From assembly GCA_963691705.1 (NCBI GenBank), contig OY829539.1, positions 18,894,407 to 18,958,406 on the forward strand: a stretch of DNA of 64,000 bases, written 5' to 3'. A program made the position numbers and the translations under genes. The notes under the pieces were generated by a model. The model worked only from the letters and a program-made list of their open reading frames with translations. It was not told where the DNA came from and made no database searches. This stretch comes from Viola odorata (taxonomy: Eukaryota > Streptophyta > Magnoliopsida > Malpighiales > Violaceae). Below are positions 11,501 through 23,240 of this stretch, piece by piece; within the stretch, counting starts at the first letter, position 1, and every line of letters starts with the position of its first letter.

Positions 11501-12009
11501 TAGTAAAGATTAATAATAAAATGGTAGTAATTTCACTTAATCAATCTTGCATGTAATCTGACTAATTTTTGAACTCGATTAAATATAACCGGAATAGGTA
11601 TGCAAACCGACCTTTTTCTTTTTTAGAGGATAAAATGTTTATTTTCTTTTTAACAACTCGACAATAATTAGGATAAAATCAACCGAACCAACTAAAGAAT
11701 TAAAGCGACGATCCCCCCTGAGGGCCCCAAATTACTTGTTTTTAACATGATTTTAAAACACCTCTTTTTAGAACCGGTAACCTTTTTAGGATGAGACTTG
11801 GGTGCCTCACACCTTCCCAAGTCCATAAAACGACCCCGAACCGTTGTTCTCGGGTTTAGACCCTTTTTATTTGTGCCTTAGTTTTTGTTTTATTTTCTTC
11901 TTCTTTTTCAGACTTTTAGGTTTCCCTAAACCTTAGAAAAAATAGGGTGGCGACTTCATTGTTATGTGAATTTCTTTGCGTCCCGAATTTCGCTCGCGAC
12001 GGCGCGACA
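8516..12009 (+). repeat. Element A LTR 2 (middle LTR)
   Basis: Same length and ends as LTR 1. It carries none of the private bases seen in LTR 1 or LTR 3 at the five variable sites I found. It serves as 3' LTR of copy 1 and 5' LTR of copy 2, with a polypurine tract on its left and a primer-binding site on its right. TATA is at 8866-8872, the hairpin array at about 9786-10011 and the 3'-end hairpin at 11795-11823. No target duplication flanks it. Confidence 0.95.
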
Positions 12010-12012
12010 GTT

Positions 12013-12030
12013 TGGCGACTTCACTGGGGA
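12013..12030 (+). promoter_or_regulatory. Primer-binding site, element A copy 2
   Basis: Identical to the site at 3804-3821 and at the same spacing from the LTR. Confidence 0.8.
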
Positions 12031-12974
12031 TCTTAGGGTCGAAGCCGGAATTATTTGCTTGAGGTGTTTATTGTTATTATTTATTTATTCGCTTAGATAT
12101 CAACTGTTGTCTTCTCATTCACATCACGCATAATGCCCTTTCGCCGGGCCTTCCCAAATAGGATTAGGTTGGTATTAGTGAAGCCCTGAGGACTTGGGTC
12201 CCAGTCAGCTTTCATGAACCCTAACTCGGACTAGAACCCCTAAATGGGTGAGCGCCCCGATTCCTTTATGTTTCGGTCAGCAATCACATATCCATTTACT
12301 GAGGGACCACTTCTATGGTATCGTCCGGGAGCCTTTCAGCCAGTTAGAAGTAGTTGCAATTACCCTAGCATATGCATCATGATCGCATGTATATGTTCCA
12401 ATTTGCTTCATCATTCATGAATATATCCCATGTATATGTTCCAATTTGCCTCATTATTGCCATGATATATCGCATGTATATTTTCCAAATTGCTTCGTTA
12501 TTGCCATTATTCTCTCTTCTGCGATTTTAATTTATATCCTTTCAAGGTATTAAATTCTATCCTTATTATTGCTTTTATTAAACCCACCCTTTACTCCTTC
12601 TGTTTTCCTATATTAACACGCATATCATGCATCATTCAGGCGAAATTTAGGATTTAAATTTCTGCAATGCACAAGTGATCAAAACCTAGGATTTTAGAAA
12701 ATGATGTGATATCATTTTTCCTTCCTAGAGATGGAGTTTAAGCTGCCTCTATAGGGACTAGATTTGAATAAAACCTTCTTCCAAGGCACTCAGTTGCCCA
12801 ACTTGGAAATATCATATAGCAAATACTTGGCTAATTTTCGAAGATAAATCAATCTATCATGATTAAAATGAATTCAGAAAAAATTAGGATAGTTGGACCT
12901 TAAGTCAGATGCACACATGCATACATTTTTTTCTTATGCCCATACTTACATCTATCTGTTTTCTTTATTTTCAG
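12031..12974 (+). other. Untranslated leader of element A, copy 2
   Basis: Same as copy 1, with the stem-loop at 12186-12204. One base is missing near 12839 compared with 4631. No coding signal. Confidence 0.7.
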
Positions 12975-15898
12975 GAAGGTTAAAGATAGAACTATTCCCC
13001 CGAAAGCTCTTCAAACACAGAAAAGGACAGAACTGGTCATGAGGATAGCAGAGCTAAAGGAGCAACTCCAAACTACTTCAGAACGGGTACTACAAGCAAA
13101 AAGAATGGGACAAGATGACACTTGATTATCCGCCTCTTCCATTCATACAACGGGGCCTACTATCACGAGTCCCTCTATGCCCTAATCTGTAATTGGCGCA
13201 ATTGGACAAGGAACTCCGGATTACACTCTAGAGTATTATTCCGCCTTTAAAGCACATGTTCGTCACTTGATCAAATGTGGATGGGCCTCCTTCGAAAGAT
13301 TCACCAAAAGACCATATGACCCCCCCAAAGAACCAAAAAAAAAATAATAATAATTCCCAATCAAAATCACCAAAACTATCGTCGGAACCAAGAAACGTTT
13401 CCACTTTTCCCATCATCCACACTACAAATATCACAACACATACAAATAAGACCATATAACCCACCAAAGAACACAAAAAAAAACCAAGATAACCAAAACT
13501 ATCGAGCCACTACTACCTCTTCCAAAAATCTACGAGCATCTTCTAAGCAGCCGATTAGATCATACCAACTCCAATCCGACCTTTCCAAGCTTATCTCCCG
13601 AAGGGGTTCGATCCTAATGTTACATATGCATACCATGCGGGAACTCGGAGTCACACTCTAAAGAATTGTTCCATCTTTCAAGGCACAGGTTCGTCACTTG
13701 ATCAAGTGCGGATGGATCCTCTTCGAAGGATTAAACAAAGGGCTTAACACAACAATCAACCCTCTTCCGAATCATTCCTTAGGTGATGAAGGAGTGAATA
13801 TTATTTCAGTCAAGAAGATTGATGATCCCTTTCCTTTAAGCGTTGGGGTTACCACGAGAAAAGCTTTTCTTTGCGCTAGTCAAAGGAAGATATCTGCGAC
13901 ATTCAAAGGATAATTTGAGAAGATTGTTTATTTTGCCTGGGGGTAAGTAAGCATAGAATCCAAGATTGTGAAGATTGTTTATTTTGCCTGGGGGCAAGTA
14001 AGCATAGAATCCAGGATTCTGCGATCTTCTTACAGAATGTGGATTAGTTGATAGATTTTGGAGGCATCCATGGTTGAGAAGAAAACTCATGGGATAAAAG
14101 AGGTCGATGTTATCAAAGAAGGCCTTCCCACCCTTTATTCCTTCAAGCATGTATCCCAAACATGTGCTCCTACCACGGCTCCTTGCGAGTTAGTTTTTTC
14201 TAAGATTGTCCAGAATATTTCTAGTAAGGATTCGCATGCGATCCCTTTCAGATTATGGGCGTGAAGTTGTCGCTACCCCAACGAGGCCGGTAATGGAAGA
14301 AACTGCTGATTGACGTCTGATTTCATGATTTTTTTACCATCTTAAAACTACCTTGTTTATGGTAAAAATGGTGCCTTTCATGGGAATGAAGAAAATATCA
14401 GCTTTCAGCACAAACTAGCGATCTTGGGTGCAGTCTTGCCTAAAGTCTGCCGATCTAAAAACGTGTAAAGCTAGGAGTATTGAAATACTATTACTGGAGT
14501 GTGGATGACAGCTGGATTTGCGCCGGAGGAAATAAGAGAAAAGCTATCTCTAGAGCAAAAATCAGACAAACGACCAATCTTAGCTAAGATTGCCAAGTAT
14601 GCCAAAAACGTGATGTGGTATGAGTCACGGGACTCTGAGCCAAAAGGATGGATTGGACAACTGGAGACAGACAGAGAAGATCATTCGTGATCTAAGATTG
14701 CATCCTTTTAGGGATTATCCTCTTTTGAACAAAACAATCTACTTCTATTTTATTCGGACTTGAACAATGTTTATCTTTATCTTAAGGAGTTTGGATTTTG
14801 GAAAGAAACGTAAGGGGCGGGGACTCTAGCTTTGTTAAAAGCTAGGGAAGGCTGTCAATTATGGGATCTTCCATCTTTCATCTTCCTTCTTCCACCATTG
14901 CTAAAATTGGGGGGCATGACCAAGAGTGGGAGGTGTTATACCTCCAATGAAGTTGAAAAGCGAAGCAAGCCCATGGTTCTCAAGAATAGTACAATAGAAT
15001 CCCCAAAGATCATCAACTAGAGATCTACTTGGGTCAATACAACTTCGACATTCCATATTTATACTCATGGAGAAAAAGAACCATCTTGAAACTCATTGAA
15101 AAGGTCTGGAGAGCCAACATGTAAATTGGACCACTACCATGCTTCCCAAACGTCTCTCTTAAAAGAGATTATCGCCGCAATGGAGGATGAGATTGAGGCT
15201 CCACACAGGTCAGCCCAATTAGTAGAAAGGTCGCAAAAGCACCCATCAGGAGGTGAACTTGGGGGCAAGCAGTGAAATAGTCGAGATTGGAATGATCTCG
15301 AACTCTAGGAGAAGTTGATTTCACTCCTCAATGAGTAAATGGATGTATTCGTACAATCGTATAAAGATACGTCGGGTCGCTACCCTAATACATTTGAGCA
15401 TTGCATTCCGATGAAGCATGAGTCCAAGTCGACGACATCGAATCTCCTCACCTGGCCGTCACAAGATGAATGGCATAGTGAAGCTAACCAATAACTTGAA
15501 GAAGATTACCCAGAAGATGGTGATCACTTATAAGGATTGACACGACGTGCTTCCTTTTCCTTTGCACGCTTATCATAGTGCTATTCGCACTTCTATGGGA
15601 GGCAACTCTTTATTCCCTAGTTTACAACATGGAAGCAGTAATTCCACTCGAGGTGGAAAGTCCTTCTGTTAAAGTCTTGGCTGAATCAGGAAGAATCCTA
15701 TTGGGCGAAAGAGAGGTATGAACAGGGTAATGATTGACGGCCATGAGGATGGTTAATGCTTATAAAAAGAAAGAGCGACCTCGCGAGTTCAGAGCCGAGG
15801 AGTGAGTAGTGAAAAAAGTCTTTCCTCATCAGAAGGACGATCTAGAAAAGTGGGCTCCCAAAGTCAGTCATGATTATCATCATCCCAACAGCATCAGC
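12975..15898 (+). pseudogene. Degenerate gag-pro-pol remnant of element A, copy 2
   Basis: Matches the remnant at 4767-7690 almost base for base. The differences I see are G/C at 5812/14020 and G/A near 7625/15833. The same frame breaks are present in both copies, so the decay came before the tandem structure, and A already moved or duplicated in this coding-dead form. Confidence 0.8.
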
Positions 15899-16556
15899 GT
15901 CAGTGTCCGAGTGGAACTAAACTTGCGAGGCATCCGAGTGGAGCCACCAGCTTCTGAGTAGAGCTGGATTTATATTTATGCATCGCGGTATTCGAGGGGA
16001 GACGTCCGAGTGAATCCGAATTTTACTTTCTGTAAGACATCCGAGTGGAGTCATCAGTGTCCGAGTGGAACTGAGTTTTTTAGGCATCCGAGTGGAGCCA
16101 TCAGCGTCCGTGTGGAGCTGAATTTTCCAACATCCGAGTGGAGTTGTCGGCACCTGAGTAGAGCCGTTATTTCAAGACGTCCGAGTAGAGTCATCAGTGT
16201 CCGAGTGGAACTGAATTTACAAGGCATCCGAGTGGAGCCACCAGTGTCTGAGTAGAGCTGGGTTTATGTTTATGCATCGCGGTATTCGAGGGGAGACGTC
16301 CGAGTGAAGCCGCATTTTACATTCCTGCAAGGCATCCGAGTGGAGCCATCAGCGTCCGATTGGAGCTGAATTTATTTTCGTGCAATTTAAATTCCCACGC
16401 CAACATCCGAATTAAGGTACATTTACATTTAAGCAATTTAAATTTCAGCATCAGCATCCGAAGGGAGCCCGATTTATATTCCAACGTCCGAGTGGAGGTA
16501 AATTTATATTTTTGTGCAATTTACATTTTTGCATCAACGTCCGAGTGGAGGTAAGA
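15899..16556 (+). repeat. Tandem repeats in the 3' untranslated region of element A, copy 2
   Basis: Same TCCGAGTGGAG-type repeats as at 7691-8350, with the same copy order, as expected of a recent duplication. Confidence 0.85.
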
Positions 16557-16709
16557 TCACATTTTTCCCTATTTACATTTCTACATCATGGTATCCAAGT
16601 GAAGCCGTTTTCTTTTTCTAAGATTTATGTCCTTCATTCGTAGTACTGGGGCAACTGTCTTTACTGCTCATCAAAATTTTTAGTTACACTTTATTTTTGA
16701 TAAGACAGT

Positions 16710-16719
16710 AAAGAGGGGG
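16710..16719 (+). promoter_or_regulatory. Polypurine tract, element A copy 2
   Basis: AAAGAGGGGG before LTR 3, preceded by the same hairpin (16659-16713). Confidence 0.85.
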
Positions 16720-16723
16720 CAAC

Positions 16724-19700
16724 TGTTGACACCCGAATTTTGACACAAATTTTAATTTTTGCATGATTATTGCTAATTATTATTATTTATTTTATATCAT
16801 TTTATTTCGAATTTTTATCAGTACCGAACGAGATTGTTCGAATAATAGATCGAACAAAATATATATACCACCGAACCAGACCTCTCTCCCTCTCCCATTT
16901 TCAAACAGAATCAGACACAAACGGCTACTCTTCCCAATTTTCAAAAGAAATCCGACACCCGCTCCATTTGTCAAAAGCAAATCTGCTCAATCCTCCAATT
17001 TTTCTTCAAAGATCTCTGACAGAGATTTGAATTAATCCCTTGCTCATCACCATCGTCGAACCTCTACCTCCTCTATAAATCAAGAGAGGATCCTTTGCAA
17101 ATGAGGAGGCAGCCATTACACAAACCCACCAAAATCATCCTCTGCGCAAACCAAATTAATCCAGATCAATCACCAAGATTAGCCTCATCTCCCTCAATCC
17201 AAATTAAATCCGCCTCTGCCAATTAAATCCAATCCTTTGCCCAATTAATTCCAAATCCGAATCCCCTCCCAAATTAATCAATCCAATTCCAATCCTTCTG
17301 CCCAATTAATTCCAAATCCCGAATCCTCCATTCCAGCCTTTCCCAAATTAATCCCAGCTAAAATCCTCACTGCAATTAACCCACTGCAAAAAACCAATTC
17401 CAATCCTAAATCCTCTGCAAATTAAACCATAAATCCACAACCGAATTCGATCCAAATTAAATACCAAATCCATCCAGCCAAACCCGAAAAATCCAACTAC
17501 CAATTAAACAAACCAGAAATCAACCCAATTAAATCAAAAGCCATCTCCCTACCAATTTCCTAAAATCACCACTGCTAAAACACCAAAACCAAACCCGAAG
17601 CATCAACCATCCCAAATCAACTAAACCCAAATCAACTGGACCACTGCTAAACCCAAATCCGTTCAGTCCAAACCTCAGCCGCATCCAAATATCCCGAACT
17701 GCTAATCACTGTCGGCCAAAACACAAACAACCCAATCAAACCGGGCATCACCCGAGCCAACCAGCATCGCTGCGCCATCTCTTCCTCGGCCTCCAGCGCC
17801 GTCCGATCTCCATTGCCGCCCGTCGCCATTGCTGCTGCTTACTGCCGCGTCACACACCGCAGCCAGCGCCTCCGCCACCGCCGCTGCTGCCCACTGCCCA
17901 GCCGCTGCTCGCCACCAGCCCTGCCGCCAATGCTTGCTCCTTGGCCGGAAGGAACAAAAGAAGGAAAGAAAAAAATAAAGGAGAAGGAAAGAAAGGGCTG
18001 CGTGCTGCAGCCCTAAAATGAGAAAAGAATGAAAGGAAAAAAAGAAAGAAAGGAGAAGATGGTCGGCCATCTTAGAAAAGAAAAGAAAGATGGGCTTGGC
18101 CCAAAATGAAAAGGAAATAAAAGAAAGAAGAAAAAAAGGGCTTCGGCCCAACCAAAGAAAAATGAAAAAATGGGCTGCGGCCCATGAAGAGAAAAATAAG
18201 AGAAATGGGCTACGGCCCAAGCCCTTTTAATTTAAATCGTGTACTAACTATTTCTTCATATTTTTACAGGTACCGAGTCCGCAATTACCGGCCTGATCGA
18301 ATATTTCACCATCTTCGATATTGGTGACAATTTCCTAAACTCGAGCTTTAGAGCTCACTTTGCCTTTATTAAAATTGATAATTTAATTTATTGTTTATTC
18401 GTATGCACGATTATTTAGAATCGTTAGAATTCGAATTAATCTGTTTGCAGAATGTTTACACTGATGAGTGCTTTAATTTTATGTTTGTTTCGTGTGCAGC
18501 TTTGACTCCACGAATAGATTTTTATTTACGCTTATGAATGAGCTTTATGCATTATGCACATCAAATATGGATATATTTATGTGCATCAGTAGTATATTTT
18601 ATTATATACTCGTAATGACTTTCGACTGGCTTGGTCGTCGGAGTGTATACGCCGGGGAACCCCCCGGCGTCCTTTTCAGGTACATACGGGAGGAACGAGA
18701 AGGTATCGGATGCTTCACCGACTTCAATATTGGTGACGATTTTCCAAACTCGAGCTTTAGAGCTCACTCCTCATTTATTTGAATTGCTAAATTATTTATT
18801 GCTTGTGCAACTAACCTCGGTTTTGTAGGTTAGAATTAATTGATATTCGCCTTCAAGTACACTTTCCTCACCCTTTTATTTATTCGATGATTTTTGTATA
18901 TATTTGTATGCATGATTATTTAAAATTCTTAGTATTAAAATCAATTTGATTGCATGAGAATTAATTTTTATTAATAACTCCCTTTAATAATTTCACTCCA
19001 AATCGACCCTTGCTTGAATGAACTAGGCTTAGTAATCACTCCACGTTTATTTTATTAAATGCATGAAATTTAAATAGGACTAGTAATCAAACATCACGCT
19101 TTAATCTAAGTGCATGATTATTAATTACTAAAATCCTCAAATCTTAAATAAATCCCTAAAAATAAAAAATGAATAAAATCAATCAAAGAAAAAATAAACA
19201 AAGTAGTAATCAAAACAATAGGATTTAAATCTTTTCCAATAACTCAGGTTCCCTCAAAAATTTTAAGATAGTAAATCACCAAAGAAAATAATCATTTGAA
19301 AGCGGAAAGATAGTAAATGGGCTCTAAGCCCAACTCGTAGAAAATATCTCCATATTTAATCCCCCTTATCATTAGAGCTACCTTCTAAAATGAGATTTAA
19401 ATCTTTAATGTTGCGTGATCGTTTAAATTTAGCAATCCCTTGATATTTACTTTATGCTCATGGATGTATTAATGTTATCTTTGACGAATGTGTTATGTGC
19501 GCGGCTTCGACCCCACTTCCCAGTTTTTCTCTTTTCAACGTGTTTTCTCGCATTCATATAAATGGTATTTTGCTAGTCTATGCATGCTTAGAATCACCTA
19601 GTAAATAGGATTAATCATATGCATTTGCCCGATGATGTAGTAACTCATCTGTGATGATAGTGATTTCGATCGCCGTGATTCGTCTATGATTTACTAGGGT

Positions 19701-20217
19701 CGTCGCTTTAGTAAAGATTAATAATAAAATGGTAGTAATTTCACTTAATCAATCTTGCATGTAATCTGACTAATTTTTGAACTCGATTAAATATAACCGG
19801 AATAGGTATGCAAACCGACCTTTTTCTTTTTTAGAGGATAAAATGTTTATTTTCTTTTTAACAACTCGACAATAATTAGGATAAAATCAACCGAACCAAC
19901 TAAAGAATTAAAGCGACGATCCCCCCTGAGGGCCCCAAATTACTTGTTTTTAACATGATTTTAAAACACCTCTTTTTAGAACCGGTAACCTTTTTAGGAT
20001 GAGACTTGGGTGCCTCACACCTTCCCAAGTCCATAAAACGACCCCGAACCGTTGTTCTCGGGTTTAGACCCTTTTTATTTGTGCCTTAGTTTTTGTTTTA
20101 TTTTCTTCTTCTTTTTCAGACTTTTAGGTTTCCCTAAACCTTAGAAAAAATAGGGTGGCGACTTCATTGTTATGTGAATTTCTTTGCGTCCCGAATTTCG
20201 CTCGCGACGGCGCGACA
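16724..20217 (+). repeat. Element A LTR 3 (3' LTR)
   Basis: 3,494 bp, with TATA at 17074-17080 and the 3'-end hairpin at 20003-20031. Private bases are C17270 and T17703; the other LTRs have T and C there. It ends GCGCGACA at 20217, followed by the right target duplication and not by a primer-binding site, so this is the true outer edge. Confidence 0.95.
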
Positions 20218-20222
20218 AGTCC
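20218..20222. repeat. Target-site duplication of element A, right copy (AGTCC)
   Basis: Matches 302-306. Confidence 0.95.
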
Positions 20223-20340
20223 AGAGTTGGATTTTCTGATCAAGGGGGTGTTGTTTGTGTGTTGTTTGTTTGTTTTCTTTGTGTTTCTTTGTGTCTCGAG
20301 TTCATGCTTGGGGGCAAGCATGGTTCAAGTGTGGGGGATT
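20223..20340 (+). other. Right part of the element F tail with a polypurine-tract-like motif
   Basis: T/G-rich non-coding sequence that continues 1-306 once A is removed. It contains GCTTGGGGGCAAGC and then AAGTGTGGGGGA (20327-20338), the kind of motif that precedes 3' LTRs in Athila/Tat-like plant elements. It supports reading 20341 onward as an LTR. Confidence 0.5.
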
Positions 20341-21956
20341 TGATTGGTTGCTTTTATTTGATGTTTTATACTCTCTTTCCCTTATGAATTGAGAGTATTT
20401 ATCTGCTTCTTTTGGCCATTTACTTCCCTTTTCCTTTGTTCAGGCTTGAAATATCATTAGAGAGGAAAAGGAGTAGAATCGGTGAAAGATAGAGCATTTC
20501 CAATCAAGGCTGATTTTGAAGGTTGTTTGCGGAAGTTATCCCGTCTCCATCCCTAGACCTAGGGATGGATCGTCTGCGCTGGTGAAATTCTGGGCAGTCC
20601 GGCCATGTTTATGCGCGCCAAGGTTTATTTTATTTCTTAGTGCTATTCTTGTCTCCTGGGCATGCTAGACATCTTTTAAGCTCCACTATCTCGTGCTCCC
20701 TTATTCCTTTGACTCAAGAATGTCTTGGAGACTCCATGAGAATATCTTCCTTGTTTTTGGAGTTGTATGCTTGCAATTAATTTATCTTTGAGTGCTTGCT
20801 CCTTGGAGGGAGAACGGACACAAAGAGGGAGGAGAATGTTTAGCATGCTTGCAAGTGACAGAACATTTGCACAAGGCTCCATGACTTGAAGACTATGCAT
20901 TTTGATCTTTGAGCGCTTGTTCCTTGGGGAAGTGGGAAGAGAGAATGGTTGTGCTTTAGATAGAGTGGATTTTCGTCCAAGATGAAGGAGAAGACACACA
21001 CACACGGAGAGAAACAGAGGGAGGAACGAACAGAAGCAGAGAAGGGCAGCTAGGAGCAGCGGGCTGCACTTCATCTTCACCATCATTTTCTAGATTTTCC
21101 TATCTTTGAACAATAAGTTTAATTTGTAATTTTAATTATGTATTGTAGCTAATCTCCTCTGATTCTTGGTAGAGATTAGAGGTTGACTATCCATGTTATT
21201 GTGAGACTTTGTTGAACTTAATATGAATGCTTTTGTATTTCTTTCTTTCTCATTTAAATGTCAAACTTGTTCTTGTTGAATTTAAAGATTGGCCAACTTG
21301 TGATTTGATTTGAATGAGTAATGTCAGTTTCATTTATGTCAGAGTTATCCTGCATTAAGTGAAGATTAAGTAGACAACTAGTGAATAATTGGCATAAGAC
21401 TTGTCATTAGAAACTAGGAAGAAAAGAAAGAACAGGTTCTGGGCTGAGTAAGTTTGTCTCAAAACCTTGAGATAGCTTTCCCGTGTGTTTACAATTTTCC
21501 AGCAACTCTTAGGAATTCCTTGAGAATTTGTTAGGAAAGTTTGGGTCATTATTAGAGTCTCTTTTAATTGGCTTGTATAGGGGGAAACCTGGGAATTTAG
21601 AGTGTCTCTTGTTCCTTTAATGTCTTTATAAATCCATTTCAGAAAATGTTTTGTTAATGATCAATTGCAAAGGATAGTCACCTTGTAAAAATCTCTACCA
21701 AGGATTATTTCTCTACCTCTGATTTCACTTATATTTCCAGTTGTATTTTGTGCATGCTACTTTCACTCACTGATTTACATTCAAGTATTGTTTTTAATTT
21801 GGTAACAATCACAAAACTCCCCCAACTTTGTTCCGATTTGGTTTTTACAAGAAAAATAAGAATTATTCAAGATTTCCTCCCTGTGGATTCGATCCTCTCA
21901 TCACTATCTACATTATATTTTGTGGTTTAGCACTGAGTTGAACTTACATTTATGCA
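20341..21956 (+). repeat. Candidate LTR of older element F (boundaries tentative)
   Basis: About 1.6 kb without a coding gene. It starts TGATTGG directly after a polypurine-tract-like motif, and I place the end at the CA of TTATGCA. TCTTTATAAATCC lies at about 21623-21635, and the phrase CCCTGTGGATTCGATCC near 21890 is typical of the 3' part of Athila/Tat-like LTRs. I found no second copy in the window and no clear target duplication, so it may be a solo LTR or the end of a truncated element. The minus-strand open frame at 20676-21086 has no recognisable domain. Confidence 0.45.
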
Positions 21957-22002
21957 GTGGTTGCGACGCCTCTGTCAGCCTCCTCACACCCTAGGGAATG
22001 AC

Positions 22003-23240
22003 CATAACCCTGGTGGGAGGATAAAGGAAATGTTAACAATTCATGATGAAGACATCCCCATTATTAACATTATAGCTGGGGGTGCCTCGTATCTTGATGA
22101 GCCTGTGTAGTTGACGCCCACTACAGGGGAAAAATGGAAACGGGAAGACACGCTAATTTAAAACGACGCGATAAGTGTTTTAGATCGCATGGTGTTGTCC
22201 TTCTCAGAGGAAGATGAGAAAGGCATAATTTTCCCGCATAACGATGCTCTAGTGGTTACACCCGTCATTGGTAATCATGGGGTCAGACGAACCCTCATCG
22301 ATAACGACAGTGTGGTAAATTTATTTTCACTAGAGGCCTACAACCTCATGAAGCGTCCCACTAACGAGTTAACGCCTTGTAAAAAGTCGATAATTGGGGT
22401 GTACGGAGTTCCTATCCCTGTAATCGGAGTCACTTTGTTGCCTACCTACTTCAAAGAAGACACGCCCAAGAGATCAGAAGAGTTGTTATTTTTAGTTGTA
22501 GATCTTTCGTTGCCATATAACGCTATACTTGGACGACCGTTTCTCAATCATTTTGGTGCGGCGATATCGCAAAAACACTTGAGGTTGAAGTATCCCTCTT
22601 GGGATGGTGTGGTCTCAGTTAAGGGTGATCAGAAGTTGGCAGCCGAATGTTATCTACTCATGACGCAAAAGAGTTGCGACAGATACGTGTGCGTCATAGC
22701 AGACCCTTTCGAGCAAAAAGATGAAAAACGTACCCAGCCGGTGGACAAGATGATACCCGTTCCCGTTAATGGTATCAGTGGAGCAAACTTCCTGGTTAGC
22801 GAAAAGCTAAGCCCGGAAGAGAACATGCAGTTAGCCCGATTGCTGAATAAGTGTAAAGGAGAATTTGCCTGGAAGCCCGCGGATATGCCCGGTATCCCAA
22901 GAGAGGTAGCAGAGCAACGACTTAACGTCGATCCAAGCATCAAACCAGTCCAACAGAAATGACGAGCGTTTTCTATAGAAAAAGTGATAGCAATTGACAA
23001 GGAGGTGTCGAAACTCCTAGACGCAGGTTTCATCTGAGAAGTCTAATACCCGACTTGGCTAGCTAATCCTGTCCTAGTTTCAAAGCCCAATGGAGAGTGG
23101 CGCATGTGCATCAACTTCACTGATCTAAATGATGCCTGCCCCAAGGAATACTACCTTCTCCCCCAAAATCGATCAATTAGTCGACCAACCTGTCGGCTAT
23201 GCTTATTTGAGCTCTTTAGACGCCAATTCAGGATACCACC
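22003..23240 (+). pseudogene. Element D: protease and N-terminal RT of a Tat-lineage pol, 5' fragment
   Basis: In one frame, from about 22012 (GGRIKEMLTIHDEDIP), comes the aspartic protease region with LIDNDSVVN. The triad residues are D38-N39-D40 of the open stretch that starts at 22189; the family normally has D-S/T/N-G, so the glycine is replaced. VVDLSLPYNAILGRPFLN follows, then the sequence before RT (EFAWKPADMPGIP) and the start of RT (NPVLVSKPNGEWRMCINFTDLNDACPK). Nonsense codons lie at 22108, 22159, 22960, 23035 and 23044. Gag and the 5' LTR are missing; the left junction, near 21957-22010, abuts the candidate F LTR. The frame is cut at 23240 by element B and continues at 38067. Confidence 0.88.
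23236..23240. repeat. Target-site duplication of element B, left copy (CCACC)
   Basis: CCACC precedes the B 5' LTR and is repeated at 38067-38071. If B and one copy are left out, the RT frame of D runs on, which confirms a simple insertion. Confidence 0.95.

Larger units (their letters stand above)
307..20217 (+). mobile_element. Element A: tandem LTR-internal-LTR-internal-LTR retrotransposon, non-autonomous
   Basis: Three LTRs of 3,494 bp (307-3800, 8516-12009, 16724-20217) alternate with two internal regions of 4,715 and 4,714 bp, all in the same orientation. Only the outer edges carry a target duplication (AGTCC), so one insertion later gained a unit, or the multimer inserted as a whole. 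By eye the LTRs differ at five sites and the internal regions at three, including a 1-bp indel near 4631/12839. Each internal region has its own primer-binding site and polypurine tract but no intact gene, so A fits a large non-autonomous derivative of the Tat/Ogre type. The near-identity of the LTRs marks it as the youngest element here. Confidence 0.93.

Noticed and set aside
307..20217. The A duplication as an assembly artefact
   Set aside because: Each LTR and internal copy is distinguishable by private substitutions and an indel, and the outer target duplication is clean. Long-read proof is still lacking.
20676..21086. 136-codon minus-strand open frame with a hydrophobic start
   Set aside because: No recognisable domain. 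It lies in the candidate F LTR and includes a CA/GA simple-repeat part.
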